Below are positions 8,026-16,230 of a stretch of 64,000 nt of DNA, piece by piece; position 1 is the first letter of the stretch; each line of letters starts with the position of its first letter. Made by a program: the position numbers and the translations under genes. The notes under the pieces were generated by a model. That model ran no database searches, was not told the origin of the DNA, and saw only the letters and a list, made by a program, of their open reading frames with translations. The DNA is taken from assembly GCF_003400205.1 (NCBI RefSeq), contig NZ_QUQV01000008.1, forward strand, positions 62,001-126,000, given 5' to 3'. This DNA is from Bacillus sp. HNG (lineage in GTDB: Bacteria; Bacillota; Bacilli; Bacillales; Bacillaceae_L).

Positions 8026-8412
8026 TCATTTGTTCCAATAAGCCTTTGCTTCTTTCTCAAGCACCTTTAATCTTTTGTAGTAATCAGGAAATTCGTTAAG
8101 ATGAGCCAATGCAATTTTTCCAGTAATAAGTGGATTATCGTCTGTCACATTAGATTGGCTGGATATTGTTCCATGTTCAAGCTCTGTATTGACTCCCATC
8201 CAAAACTCATCTAAATCAAACTTACTTTTAGTGAAATCAATGCCTAAAAGTAAGGCAATTGCTGCAGCTTCCTCTTTGGAAAAAGACTTTACCCTTGTTA
8301 CAATACGATGATTTCCACTCCAGTTTGGACTTACCGTAGTTGGATTAGGATATGGCCGACCATAGTGAAAACTGTTAGAGACATGGTACAAATATGGATG
8401 ATTGTAGTACAA
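8026..8412 (-). CDS. DUF5661 family protein
   Basis: 128-residue soluble protein. The second half matches what I know as DUF5661: FSKEEAAAIALLLGIDFTKS, then KFDLDEFWMGVNTELEHG, NVTDDNPLITGKIALAHLNE and FPDYYKRLKVLEKEA. The N-terminal 40 residues are Tyr/Pro/Asn-rich and probably disordered. The function is unknown. The TTG start at 8412 follows GGAGG by 8 bases. It is transcribed divergently from the Gly/His-rich spore-type protein, but I see no shared operator. Confidence 0.7.
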   Translation of the reverse strand: MYYNHPYLYHVSNSFHYGRPYPNPTTVSPNWSGNHRIVTRVKSFSKEEAAAIALLLGIDFTKSKFDLDEFWMGVNTELEHGTISSQSNVTDDNPLITGKIALAHLNEFPDYYKRLKVLEKEAKAYWNK

Positions 8413-8645
8413 TTCAAACTCCTCCTATATAGTAGATATTCACAATATACGTTCATTACCTATTTAGGAGCATGTCTTTCAATCGTCAAACAGATCGTAA
8501 AAAATACCGCTCAGGTTAATTAGCTAAGCAAATCAATTATTCAGTATTTTAACCAATAAAAGTCGGCTGGATGAAGCACAGTATTTCATCACCCTCATTA
8601 AAACTATAAATATAATACATTAGACTATTCAAGGAGGTATAAATA

Positions 8646-8954
8646 ATGAACGATTATAGACTCACAAGGAACGTACGACAACCTTTATATCCATGGTATT
8701 ATGGTTTCCCGTATTTTTCACCTGGAGGATTTCCCCCATATGGACCAGGCTATTGGTATACCCCCTCAATCCAACAATTATCACCACTTTCAAACATATC
8801 AGTAGTAATACCTTCCATTAGTGGCCTCCCCGTCGGTGCTTATCATGGAGCACACGGATTTCTTGGTTCACATGGATTTCACGGCGGCGGAGGTATCCAT
8901 GGTTATCACGGTGGAGGATTTGGCGGCGGAGGATTTCACGGCAGATCATTTTAG
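8646..8954 (+). CDS. Gly/His/Tyr-rich small protein, possible spore-surface protein
   Basis: 102-residue low-complexity protein. The N-terminal half is rich in Tyr, Pro and Phe (PLYPWYYGFPYFSPGGFPPY). Residues about 63-102 are Gly/His-rich with repeated HG, HGFHGG and GGGF blocks. Such composition is common among Bacillus coat or crust proteins and can bind metals, but there is no specific homologue I recognise. A strong AAGGAGG lies before the ATG. The next two small genes on the same strand also look spore-related, which supports the inference. Confidence 0.65.
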   Translation: MNDYRLTRNVRQPLYPWYYGFPYFSPGGFPPYGPGYWYTPSIQQLSPLSNISVVIPSISGLPVGAYHGAHGFLGSHGFHGGGGIHGYHGGGFGGGGFHGRSF

Positions 8955-9146
8955 CCACTCAAGTACATTATGATAAGTAGCTAGATTATTTTTTTATAGA
9001 TGCTAATTCTTTAATAGGCAATGTTGCTAGATACTTTTTATGTAATCTATTACTAGTTCATAAAACTATTTTTATAAGAATCTAATGGATTTGTCCGTTT
9101 CAAAATCTATCACTTCCTCATCTTATATAAGATAAGAGGAGGTGAA

Positions 9147-9338
9147 ATGAAAATGAATCGTACAAGACCAGTCTATTATCCTCCAAAATATCGAGTTCGA
9201 AATGAATTTGTCAGACGAGTCCACCCTATAATCCAACCAATTGTCGAAGTTAATCGTATTAATGTAATAGATGTAACAAAACGTATTATTAAACCAATAA
9301 GAAGAACTGAAGTGGTGCATCATAGACGGAGATACTAA
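9147..9338 (+). CDS. Small Arg/Val-rich basic protein, possible coat protein
   Basis: 63-residue, strongly basic protein with a Tyr/Pro N-terminus (RPVYYPPKYRVR), a central HPIIQPIVEVNRINVIDVTK segment and an HHRRRY end. The HP-I-V-NR pattern is faintly reminiscent of CotD-type coat proteins, but the match is too weak to name it. AGGAGGTGA precedes ATG at 9147 closely; the ATG at 9153 is an alternative. A 12-bp palindrome TCTTATATAAGA lies just upstream (9121-9132). Position among spore-type genes suggests mother-cell expression. Confidence 0.55.
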   Translation: MKMNRTRPVYYPPKYRVRNEFVRRVHPIIQPIVEVNRINVIDVTKRIIKPIRRTEVVHHRRRY

Positions 9339-9385
9339 TCTAGTTGTAATTCCACTCTTGTCCATGTCGGGCAATATTGATGATG

Positions 9386-9394
9386 CATAGATTA
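9386..9394 (+). promoter_or_regulatory. Possible sigma-K-type -10 element
   Basis: CATAGATTA matches the sigma-K -10 pattern CATANNNTA about 29 bases before the yjcZ-type start. I find no good -35 element, so this is tentative. Confidence 0.3.
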
Positions 9395-9422
9395 TGTTAT
9401 CTTTGAAAGAGGGGGTGTATCG

Positions 9423-9524
9423 ATGAGTTACGGAGGCGGACACGGAATGGGATTTGCGTTAATTGTTGTACTCTTCATCCTACTAATTATTGTTGGTGCT
9501 TCATTCATGGGCGGAGGATACTAA
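9423..9524 (+). CDS. YjcZ family sporulation peptide
   Basis: A 33-residue peptide. It starts [20 protein letters not shown], continues LIIVGASF and ends MGGGY. The Gly-rich N-terminus, single hydrophobic helix (about residues 11-25) and MGGGY end are the hallmark of YjcZ/SscA-type sporulation peptides, which are abundant in Bacillus and involved in spore coat assembly or germination. GAGGGGGTG lies 5-6 bases before the ATG. A bidirectional terminator follows at 9585-9621. Confidence 0.9.
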   Translation: MSYGGGHGMGFALIVVLFILLIIVGASFMGGGY

Positions 9525-9584
9525 TCCCTACTAGGAGCGCATTACTGGCTTCTAATCTAATCTTATTTCTGAGTATATAGCAAC

Positions 9585-9621
9585 AAATAGTCCCTACCCT
9601 TACACAAAGTAGGGACTATTT
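9585..9621. terminator. Bidirectional terminator
   Basis: AAATAGTCCCTAC pairs perfectly with GTAGGGACTATTT. It serves the yjcZ-type gene on plus and the VOC gene on minus. Confidence 0.85.
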
Positions 9622-9626
9622 AAAAA

Positions 9627-10004
9627 TTATTTTTTCTCCATAACCGCAAAGTAGTTTTCTTCGTTATCAGCAAAGTTAAATACTTTTCCTGAAGGCATCG
9701 TTACAATTTCTCCGACTTTTACATTTTTGTTTGATAAGTCGGTATGTAATTGTTCGAGGTTCTCTGTAAAAAACATTAAGGAAGGTGTACCAAGGTTTAA
9801 GTCTGGTGACATTTTTGCAACGAATTCCTTATTGTGTAGAATAATGCTAGTTTCTGCGTCCTTTTTTGGAGCAATTTCAATCCATCTCATTTGGCCATTA
9901 TCTTCTTCAGCAATCACCGTAAAGCCTAATGTTTCTGTCCAAAATTTCACTACCTCATCTTGATTATTGACATACAACATGATTTGACCTACTTGACTAA
10001 ACAT
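9627..10004 (-). CDS. VOC superfamily (glyoxalase/bleomycin-resistance fold) protein
   Basis: 125-residue single VOC domain of the glyoxalase/bleomycin-resistance/dioxygenase superfamily. The beta-alpha-beta-beta-beta halves are visible: QIMLYVNNQDEVVKFWTETL with GFTVIAEE, and LMFFTENLEQLHTDLSNKNV ending NFADNEENYFAVMEKK. Metal-binding residues are poorly conserved (Gln at the usual first His), so it could be a binding protein rather than an enzyme. GGGAG lies 10 bases before the ATG. Monocistronic. Confidence 0.8.
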   Translation of the reverse strand: MFSQVGQIMLYVNNQDEVVKFWTETLGFTVIAEEDNGQMRWIEIAPKKDAETSIILHNKEFVAKMSPDLNLGTPSLMFFTENLEQLHTDLSNKNVKVGEIVTMPSGKVFNFADNEENYFAVMEKK

Positions 10005-10456
10005 ATACTTTCTACTCCCTTTCCGGAATTTGATATCTACATAAAATGTGCCCTATTTTTAATCATTCAAAACAAACTATGCATGTTACCAGGAAACAAA
10101 ACCTTTGTAACCAAATATGATTTGACCTTTGGTTGGACTCACTGAATTAAAAGTGTTTCATTTTTTATTCTTGTAACCTATGAAGTTTGGGTTAATTCTA
10201 GGCATTCCCCCCATCTACGATTTTTTTTGAAAAACTCGTGCGAACTCACAATGTCCTTTGTGCCAAGTGTAATCAGGTTTAGTCTATTCATCCTTTTTCT
10301 TCCCAAAAGTCTTTGTTTATTAATTCTCCAAATTTATCCAATAACCCTCTATTTATCTTTAATTCCCTGACTTTTTTCGGACATTCACCTACATGGTTCT
10401 TTACGAATATGCTAGTAAACATCAAACCTTGTTTATTTAAAAAGGAGGGTCAAAAG
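10005..10456. other. Intergenic region without a recognised gene
   Basis: About 450 bases between the divergent VOC and LysM genes. I see no conserved small ORF with a ribosome site. An imperfect inverted repeat (ACCAAA...TTTGGT, about 10117-10134) is present. The 3' end must hold the LysM gene promoter, but I cannot place it securely. Confidence 0.4.
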
Positions 10457-11173
10457 TTGAATCGTTTTTACACACATTCCGTTCAGCCAGGGGACAGTCT
10501 TTGGAGGTTGGCTCAAGCATACAAAACAACGATGGAGAATATTTTTACAGCAAATCCGGGAATAAACCCAAATTATTTACGAGTGGGAGAGTTTATTAAA
10601 ATTCCAAATATCCAATTAAATAAGGATCGTTGCATTAGCCAAGCTGAAGTAGACTATCGGAACGATTTGCGCAGCCTTTGGGAAGAGCATGTGGCGTGGA
10701 CAAGGATGGCAATAATTAGTCTAATATTTAAGCTCCCTGACATCGACTTTGTTCTCAAGAGGCTACTTAGAAACGCAACTGATATGGGGAATATGTTTCG
10801 TCGATTATACGGAGACACGGCCGCAACAGCGTATGGAAATTTAATTAAGGATCATTTGTTGATTGCGGCAGACCTTGTCAAAGCAGCGTTAGCTGGTGAC
10901 CAAAAAGCTGCCATGGCTGCCGAAAAAAAGTGGTATCGAAACGCGGATGACATAGCGAAGTTTTTAAGTACTGGGAATCCATATATTTCTGAAGAGACGT
11001 TTAGAAAAATGTTCTATGAACACCTAGATCTAACAAAACAGGAAGCTGTCTTCATGATCAATAAGGATTATCAAAAAGACATTGATGTATATGACAAAAT
11101 TGAAAAGCAGGCAAGAATGATGGCAGATACTATTTCTGATGCTATGGTGCTACTATATCCGGATATGTTTTGA
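10457..11173 (+). CDS. LysM protein with C-terminal helical-bundle domain
   Basis: 238-residue protein. Residues 4-50 form a LysM peptidoglycan-binding domain (HSVQPGDSLWRLAQAY...NPNYLRVGEFIKIP). The rest is a helical bundle with WEEHVAWTRMAIISLIF, HLLIAADLVKAALAGDQKA, KKWYRNADDIAKFLS and FYEHLDLTKQEAV. This domain recurs in clostridia and bacilli and is sometimes mislabelled acetylglutamate kinase; its conserved His and Glu residues hint at a ferritin-like fold, which is inference. The TTG at 10457 follows AAAGGAGGG and gives LysM at once, so the upstream ATG at 10313 is rejected. There is no signal peptide, so a spore or cortex location is possible. Confidence 0.82.
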   Translation: MNRFYTHSVQPGDSLWRLAQAYKTTMENIFTANPGINPNYLRVGEFIKIPNIQLNKDRCISQAEVDYRNDLRSLWEEHVAWTRMAIISLIFKLPDIDFVLKRLLRNATDMGNMFRRLYGDTAATAYGNLIKDHLLIAADLVKAALAGDQKAAMAAEKKWYRNADDIAKFLSTGNPYISEETFRKMFYEHLDLTKQEAVFMINKDYQKDIDVYDKIEKQARMMADTISDAMVLLYPDMF

Positions 11174-11180
11174 TGGGAAA

Positions 11181-11213
11181 CCCTCCTTACTACTAGGAGG
11201 GCTTGCTTTTGGG
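11181..11213 (+). terminator. Terminator after the LysM gene
   Basis: CCCTCCT/AGGAGGG stem with a 7-base loop, followed by CTTGCTTTT. Confidence 0.75.
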
Positions 11214-11227
11214 TTGAAAGTCTACAT

Positions 11228-11500
11228 TTATTTGGGTCCAAATCTTTTAGCTGAACGAATGCGTGCACGCTCAGCTTCTACTTCGCGATTACGAGGCTCT
11301 GCACTGGTCTCCAATGCATTTAACAAATTTCTAGTTACCAAAGCAATTTCACTAATTGCTTGATTAAATGCCTCTTCGTTCATCTTCGAGGGCTTATTAA
11401 AACCTGTTATCTTTTTAACGTACTGTAAAGATGCTGCATGAATCTCTTCGTCGGTAGCCGGTGGATCAAAATTAAATAATGTTCGAATGTTTCTGCACAT
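11228..11500 (-). CDS. DUF2277 family protein
   Basis: 90-residue protein matching DUF2277: MCRNIRTLFNFDPPATDEEI at the start, then AASLQYVKKITGF and a C-terminal Arg-rich helix EAERARIRSAKRFGPK. It is a small helical domain found across bacteria, with no experimentally assigned function that I know. GAGGAG precedes the ATG. It is convergent with the LysM gene and separated from it by the terminator at 11181-11213. Confidence 0.85.
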   Translation of the reverse strand: MCRNIRTLFNFDPPATDEEIHAASLQYVKKITGFNKPSKMNEEAFNQAISEIALVTRNLLNALETSAEPRNREVEAERARIRSAKRFGPK

Positions 11501-11655
11501 AATTTACTCCTCATTGTTTTTTTAAAGTATAATCCATATCCATGAAAGATACTTTGATAGTACCACAACATTGCCTTTCCCACTAAAAGAACTCCAGCAA
11601 AATACTCTCCTTTAGAGTGTTAAGAAAATTACATGGTACTTAATAAAATAAATAC

Positions 11656-11685
11656 TTGATAGTCCAAATAATCTTGAGGTAAGAT
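11656..11685 (+). promoter_or_regulatory. Candidate sigma-A promoter of the MFS leader
   Basis: TTGATA (11656-11661), an 18-base spacer and TAAGAT (11680-11685). Transcription would start near 11692 and include the whole structured leader. A second pairing, TTGAGG-17-TATACG, ends near 11702. Confidence 0.5.
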
Positions 11686-11703
11686 AATTACACTACTATA
11701 CGA

Positions 11704-11900
11704 GAGGGTGACCATAGGGCGATGATCTACTAATCCCGGTTTCATACGTACAATCGTAAAATACGATGTCATATTTGAATGGGATTAGTGTATCTATTTA
11801 TAGGTAAAAGAAGATCGTTGCAATAGTACAGGTGTGTGCTATGTCTTTTCCTATGGTTTTTTAGGATTCCCATCCAAATATGACGGATGGGAATTTTTGT
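11704..11900 (+). promoter_or_regulatory. Structured attenuator leader upstream of the MFS exporter
   Basis: Nested helices are visible: ACCATAGG (11711-11718) with CCTATGGT (11850-11857); GCGATGATCT (11719-11728) with AGATCGTTGC (11812-11821, two G-U); ACTAATCCC (11729-11737) with GGGATTAGT (11781-11789); and ATCGTA/TACGAT inside. An intrinsic terminator follows: ATTCCCATCC (11866-11875) with GGATGGGAAT (11885-11894) and a T-run. Two tiny ORFs overlap the helices: ATG-ATC-TAC-TAA at 11722-11733, behind GAGGGTGA, and a 7-codon MSFPMVF at 11841-11864, behind AGGTG. It matches no riboswitch class I know. Ribosome-mediated attenuation in response to an antibiotic is the leading idea. Confidence 0.65.
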
Positions 11901-11956
11901 GTGTTTTTACGTATTAACGCCTAAACAGAAATTTACATTCAGAAATGAGGAATTTG

Positions 11957-13180
11957 ATGTCAACGTTATTTAAAAATCGTTTCGTTCAAGCCATTTTCCT
12001 TTCCGCCCTATTTCTCCAAGTCGGGATTTGGATTCGGAATTTTGCTGTTCTTTTATTCGTCATGGAAAAAACAAATGGAGATGCTTTTGCAGTGTCGATG
12101 ATTTCAGTTGCAGAGTTTGCACCAATCTTTATCTTTTCCTTTATTGGCGGAACCTTTGCTGATCGCTGGAGGCCAAAAAGAACGATGATTTGGTGTGATA
12201 TTTTAAGTGCCGTTTCAGTGTTTGCCGTATTAGTCACCCTTGTCATTGGATCGTGGAAGATTATCTTTTTTGCCACTTTAATTTCGGCCATTTTATCACA
12301 ATTTTCTCAGCCTTCTGGGATGAAATTATTCAAAATGCATCTAAATGAAGAACTCATCCAACAAGCTATGTCTATTTACCAAACGATTTTCGCTGTGTTC
12401 ATGGTGTTTGGACCGGTGCTTGGAACCTTTGTGTTTCAGCAATTTGGAATCGATGCTTCTATTGCAATAACTGGAGTAGCGTTCTTACTTTCAGCGGCAA
12501 TGCTGGCATTTATTCCTGCTGACCATTCCATGGAACGGGAGAAGAAGGGGTCAACTTTGCTTGAAGAAATGAAAAGTGGAATTCGGTATGTCCTTTCCAA
12601 AAAAGAACTAAAGTTGCTTGGCCTTTGTTTTATGGCAGCTGGGCTTGCAATAGGATTAATTCAACCGTTAACAATCTTCCTGGTAACAGAACAATTAATA
12701 TTGCCAAAGGAGAATTTACAATGGCTACTAATGGCTAATGGAATCGGTATGATAGTAGGTGGTGCGGTTTCTGTTATTTTTTCCAAAGCAGTTCCACCAC
12801 AAAGACTATTAATGATTGGAATGTTAGCGAATGCGATTGGCATGGCAGTTGTTGGCTTTTCATCCAGTTTGCCAATTACACTAGGTGCCCAATTCTTTAA
12901 CGGACTATTCTTCCCTTGTATTCAAATTGGAATTAACACGATGATTCTTCAAAATACCAAGGCTGAATTTATTGGTCGAGTGAACGGAACACTTAGTCCA
13001 TTGTTCACAGGATCCATGGTATTAACGATGAGTATTGCAGGTGTTTTAAAGGAGGCATTTTCAATCGTTGTCATGTTCGAGTTGGCAGCCATTTTATTTG
13101 TTTTCGGTATGCTCGTAATCCTGCCTTTGTACAATTTAAAAGGCCCCAAACAAGGAGAACCAATGCTGGCAAAGGAATAG
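11957..13180 (+). CDS. MFS drug-efflux-type transporter
   Basis: Major facilitator transporter of 407 residues with about 12 hydrophobic helices. Motif A is visible between helices 2 and 3 as GGTFADRWRPKRTM (about residues 60-73). The overall pattern (FVQAIFLSALFLQVGIWIRN start, QFFNGLFFPCIQIGINTMIL) resembles the enterobactin-exporter/macrolide-efflux-like branch. The drug is unknown. The ATG at 11945 lacks a site; the ATG at 11957 follows GAGG by 6 bases and is preferred. The terminator-bearing leader implies inducible expression, consistent with an antibiotic or metabolite exporter. Confidence 0.85.
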   Translation: MSTLFKNRFVQAIFLSALFLQVGIWIRNFAVLLFVMEKTNGDAFAVSMISVAEFAPIFIFSFIGGTFADRWRPKRTMIWCDILSAVSVFAVLVTLVIGSWKIIFFATLISAILSQFSQPSGMKLFKMHLNEELIQQAMSIYQTIFAVFMVFGPVLGTFVFQQFGIDASIAITGVAFLLSAAMLAFIPADHSMEREKKGSTLLEEMKSGIRYVLSKKELKLLGLCFMAAGLAIGLIQPLTIFLVTEQLILPKENLQWLLMANGIGMIVGGAVSVIFSKAVPPQRLLMIGMLANAIGMAVVGFSSSLPITLGAQFFNGLFFPCIQIGINTMILQNTKAEFIGRVNGTLSPLFTGSMVLTMSIAGVLKEAFSIVVMFELAAILFVFGMLVILPLYNLKGPKQGEPMLAKE

Positions 13181-13191
13181 AATAAGCAATA

Positions 13192-13227
13192 GGACAGATC
13201 CTTTAATAAGGTTTCTGTCCTTTTTTT
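13192..13227 (+). terminator. Terminator after the first MFS gene
   Basis: GGACAGA/TCTGTCC stem followed by seven T. Confidence 0.85.
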
Positions 13228-13420
13228 ACACTCGCTAATTGGTTGAAGAAGAGAAATCTTATTCATCGTATTTTTGCAATAGCACTAATAATTTATTGAA
13301 AACAACTCTAAATATTTTTTTAAAAAAAGAGAAGAATAAATTTATCATGAATAAAAAAGCAATCCTCATGTAAAAATCATCACTATATTCAGAAATAGCC
13401 TTGAAAGGCGGTCTAATACC

Positions 13421-14614
13421 ATGGGTAAAGTAAAAGGTAAATTATGGACAAACCAATACGTCATTATTATTTTATTGTCTTTAGTGATGTTCGCTTCTTT
13501 TTACATGATTACAGCAGGTTTCCCAATTTTCGTATCAACTATTAGTGATAATCCAGCGATTGCAGGAATCATGACCACAACTTTAATGGTAGCATCACTA
13601 ATTACGCGCTTATTTGCAAGTGTCATTATCCAGAAAGTTAATATGAAATTGCTCCTCATTATTTCCCTCCTTTATTTTTTAGGGACGATCGCTCTTACTT
13701 TTGTAAACGACTCTATCGGATTTTTGATATTCATTCGAGCACTACAAGGGATTGGCTTTAGTATGCTTACGATTTTAGTCTTTACCATATCGAGTCAGAT
13801 TGTTCCTAAATCTCGATTAGGTGAGGGCATTGTCTTTTTCGCCATGTCTACAAGTGTTGGGACGACAATGGGGCCATTGATTGCCATTTCTTATCTTGCA
13901 AAGTATTCATTCCATTCCATGATGGTGTTAACTCTCGGGCTTATGTCATTTTCATTTGTTTGCAGTTTTTTCACAAAAAATCCAGTTATAAAAGAGAAAG
14001 AAAGTTCAAAGGCGGTAAACAAGGAACCTTTCTATAAGTACATGTTCGATAAGCGTGTCCTTCTTCCATGTATTCTGGTAGCATTCAATTATATTACAAT
14101 TGCAGGGACAGTCAATTTTATGGGGGCGTTTGGAAAAGAGATAAATGTTGGCGGAAAAATTTCTCAGTTTTTTATCGCACAAGGGCTTGCAATGGTATTA
14201 GTTCGATCTTTTTCTGGTAGAATTTTCGATAGGTTCGGTCACAGAATCCTTATTATTCCAGCCGCTATTTCAGGGGCTGGAGGTTTAATCTTATTAGGCT
14301 TTTCTACTACTATGTGGATGGTTTGGGTTTCAGGTGTATTATTTGGAATCGCATTTGCCATCATCCATCCAATTATCCAAGCGTGGGCATTAACTCTTGT
14401 TCCACCTGAGAAAAAAGCAACTGCAAATTCTATGCTACTTATTTTTATAGATTCTGGACTAGCTATTGGATCAGTAGGTCTTGGATTTTTAGCTAAAAGT
14501 GTTGGGTATGGCATGACTTTTAGTTACTCTGCAGCTTTTATGATTGTTATTTTGTTAATGTATCTATTTGGGAGCAGGAAAACGGTAGCATTGGAAGCTA
14601 ATAAGGTAAAATGA
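13421..14614 (+). CDS. MFS transporter
   Basis: 397-residue major facilitator with about 12 hydrophobic helices, in the cytoplasmic membrane. Features include an N-terminal YMITAGFPIFVSTISDNP segment, RLFASVIIQKVNMKLLLI around helices 2-3, and FIRALQGIGFSMLTILVFTI (motif C-like region). The second half contains RSFSGRIFDRFGHRILIIP, a clear second-half motif A. The substrate is unknown; similar Bacillus proteins are assigned to drug or sugar efflux. AAAGGCGG precedes the ATG at 13421. Only an imperfect hairpin follows (about 14650-14695). Confidence 0.85.
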   Translation: MGKVKGKLWTNQYVIIILLSLVMFASFYMITAGFPIFVSTISDNPAIAGIMTTTLMVASLITRLFASVIIQKVNMKLLLIISLLYFLGTIALTFVNDSIGFLIFIRALQGIGFSMLTILVFTISSQIVPKSRLGEGIVFFAMSTSVGTTMGPLIAISYLAKYSFHSMMVLTLGLMSFSFVCSFFTKNPVIKEKESSKAVNKEPFYKYMFDKRVLLPCILVAFNYITIAGTVNFMGAFGKEINVGGKISQFFIAQGLAMVLVRSFSGRIFDRFGHRILIIPAAISGAGGLILLGFSTTMWMVWVSGVLFGIAFAIIHPIIQAWALTLVPPEKKATANSMLLIFIDSGLAIGSVGLGFLAKSVGYGMTFSYSAAFMIVILLMYLFGSRKTVALEANKVK

Positions 14615-14751
14615 TCCTACCTACACATACATGCGAACAGAATAAAGCAAAACAAAGGGGCTATACCAGTCTTAATATTGACTTTTGGGACAGCCTCTAC
14701 ATGACTAAACCATCGAAATTTCAAGTGTAACCTTTACACAACCATTTATTT

Positions 14752-15258
14752 TTAAATAGACACAGAGTAAACATACACATCTTTTCCCCATTTGTTTATT
14801 GTTTTCATCACCTGCATACCAATTCGTTCTGCTACTTTAGTTGAAGGAATATTGTTTACATCAGGTAATGAGACCATCCTACTTAATTTTAATTGCTCAA
14901 ATCCGTAATCCTTACAGGCTAAAGCTGCTTCTGTTGCATATCCATTGCCCCAAGCACGCCGGACAAATAAATAACCTATCTCCATCTCCATCACACCATC
15001 TACTTCTTGAGGTACAATCCCGCATTGTCCAAGAAATTCCCCAGTTACTTTATCTTCAACAATCCACAAACCAACTCCATAATCATCATAATTTTTTTGG
15101 GTCCATTTAATCCATTCTATTGTTTCACTTTCGTTTTTGGTTGAAGGATAATACTTCATTGCTATAGGATCTGAAAAGATTTCCATCAAGTTTCTAGTAT
15201 CTTCTTCGTTCATCCTTCTTAACATTAACCTTTCCGTGGATAAAACTCGATTGTCCAT
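14752..15258 (-). CDS. GNAT family N-acetyltransferase (RimJ/RimL-like)
   Basis: 168-residue acetyltransferase. The start STERLMLRRMNEEDTRNLME and the YPSTKNESETIEWIKWTQKN segment are typical of the ribosomal-protein-acetyltransferase-like branch. The acetyl-CoA loop reads RRAWGNGYATEAALA (about residues 99-113). The last segment, VAERIGMQVMKTINKWGKD, is motif B. AGGAGG lies before the ATG at 15258. Isolated gene, substrate unknown. Confidence 0.87.
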   Translation of the reverse strand: MDNRVLSTERLMLRRMNEEDTRNLMEIFSDPIAMKYYPSTKNESETIEWIKWTQKNYDDYGVGLWIVEDKVTGEFLGQCGIVPQEVDGVMEMEIGYLFVRRAWGNGYATEAALACKDYGFEQLKLSRMVSLPDVNNIPSTKVAERIGMQVMKTINKWGKDVYVYSVSI

Positions 15259-15482
15259 TTTTTAATCCTCCTGGGTTTAAAAAAGTCTCCTATACTAGCA
15301 ATTCCAATAGAAGATAGTAACAGCGTAGGGTCTCTCCACCCCTTAATATGACTCTCTGTTTTTATAGCAATCTTTTTAAAATGATAATCCATTTAACGCA
15401 CCTAGTTGAACTCTTGCATCCTTTAGTTGAACAAAAAAGTGATTTATTATTTAGATATGTGAAAACGAGTTTAAGATTATTA

Positions 15483-15920
15483 CTAAATTTCTCGCATAGA
15501 ACCTAATACGATATTGTATCCATCAGGGTCTTTTATGCAGGTATTTTTAAACTCCCATTTGCCGTGTGTACCTGTAAATGGCTCGGCTGCAATCTTTCCA
15601 CCTTTTCCTCGAATTTCTTCAACTAGGGAGTCCAAGTCATCCCAACTAACATGAATAAACGTGTCCCATCCAAATTCTGGACCTTCCCAATTTGTAGGAT
15701 AATCTAAACGCTTTTTTGATATAGCGTTTGGTCGTACATCTTCTGGGGAAATTGACTGTTGAAGAATAATAGTCATTCCGTCTCGCTCCGCGTGCCCCCA
15801 ATCATCAATTTTACATCCAAGTACATCACGGTAATATTCCTGCGATACATTAAAATTGGAGACTAAACGTACTTGAATAGTTTGCCCTAACTTCCCTTTC
15901 CTTTGTTGTTTAAGTTCCAC
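15483..15920 (-). CDS. VOC superfamily (glyoxalase-fold) protein
   Basis: 145-residue single VOC domain. It shows the expected halves: VRLVSNFNVSQEYYRDVLGC with KIDDWGHAERDGMTIIL, and TFIHVSWDDLDSLVEEIRGK, AAEPFTGTHGKWEF, IKDPDGYNIVLGS. The DPDGYNIVL end is the usual C-terminal metal-site signature, though Glu is replaced by Asn. The GTG start at 15920 follows AGGAG by about 9 bases. Resistance or detoxification is a family-level guess. Confidence 0.82.
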   Translation of the reverse strand: MELKQQRKGKLGQTIQVRLVSNFNVSQEYYRDVLGCKIDDWGHAERDGMTIILQQSISPEDVRPNAISKKRLDYPTNWEGPEFGWDTFIHVSWDDLDSLVEEIRGKGGKIAAEPFTGTHGKWEFKNTCIKDPDGYNIVLGSMREI

Positions 15921-16106
15921 CCTTTCTCACTCCTATTAATGAATTTTTGACTGTTTGGCTAAATTAATAATTTCTATAAACTTCAATAACCTCCTCCTTT
16001 GTCTATGAAACAATTGTACGACATTCAATAGCCTACGTTTATATTTGTTATTCAACAAAAGAACCCTTGTCTTCAGTATGATTTGCCATCGTATTTAAAA
16101 AATAAA

Positions 16107-16135
16107 TTGACTAAAAAAATGTATATCTATAAAAT
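16107..16135 (+). promoter_or_regulatory. Sigma-A promoter for the GNAT gene at 16231
   Basis: TTGACT, 17-base spacer, TAAAAT. Transcription would begin near 16142, about 90 bases upstream of the gene, and include the ACAGT repeat. Confidence 0.7.
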
Positions 16136-16180
16136 ATAAGTCATTAGTATTTTGAATTGTTAGATATTTTACCAACCACT

Positions 16181-16200
16181 ACAGTACAGTACAGTACAGT
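16181..16200 (+). repeat. Pentanucleotide tandem repeat (ACAGT)x4
   Basis: Four perfect copies of ACAGT in the 5' untranslated region, 30 bases upstream of the GNAT start. Slippage here would change leader length, not the reading frame. Confidence 0.9.
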
Positions 16201-16230
16201 CAGGCATACAAACAAGGGGTGTGTGACATT

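Noticed and set aside
9123-9443. Minus-strand 106-residue frame over the spore-type genes
   Set aside because: It is the shadow of the 63-residue and YjcZ genes, which have strong ribosome sites and recognisable sequence.
10313-10456. Upstream start of the LysM protein
   Set aside because: The extension is low-complexity with no ribosome site; TTG 10457 follows AAAGGAGGG and begins the LysM domain directly.
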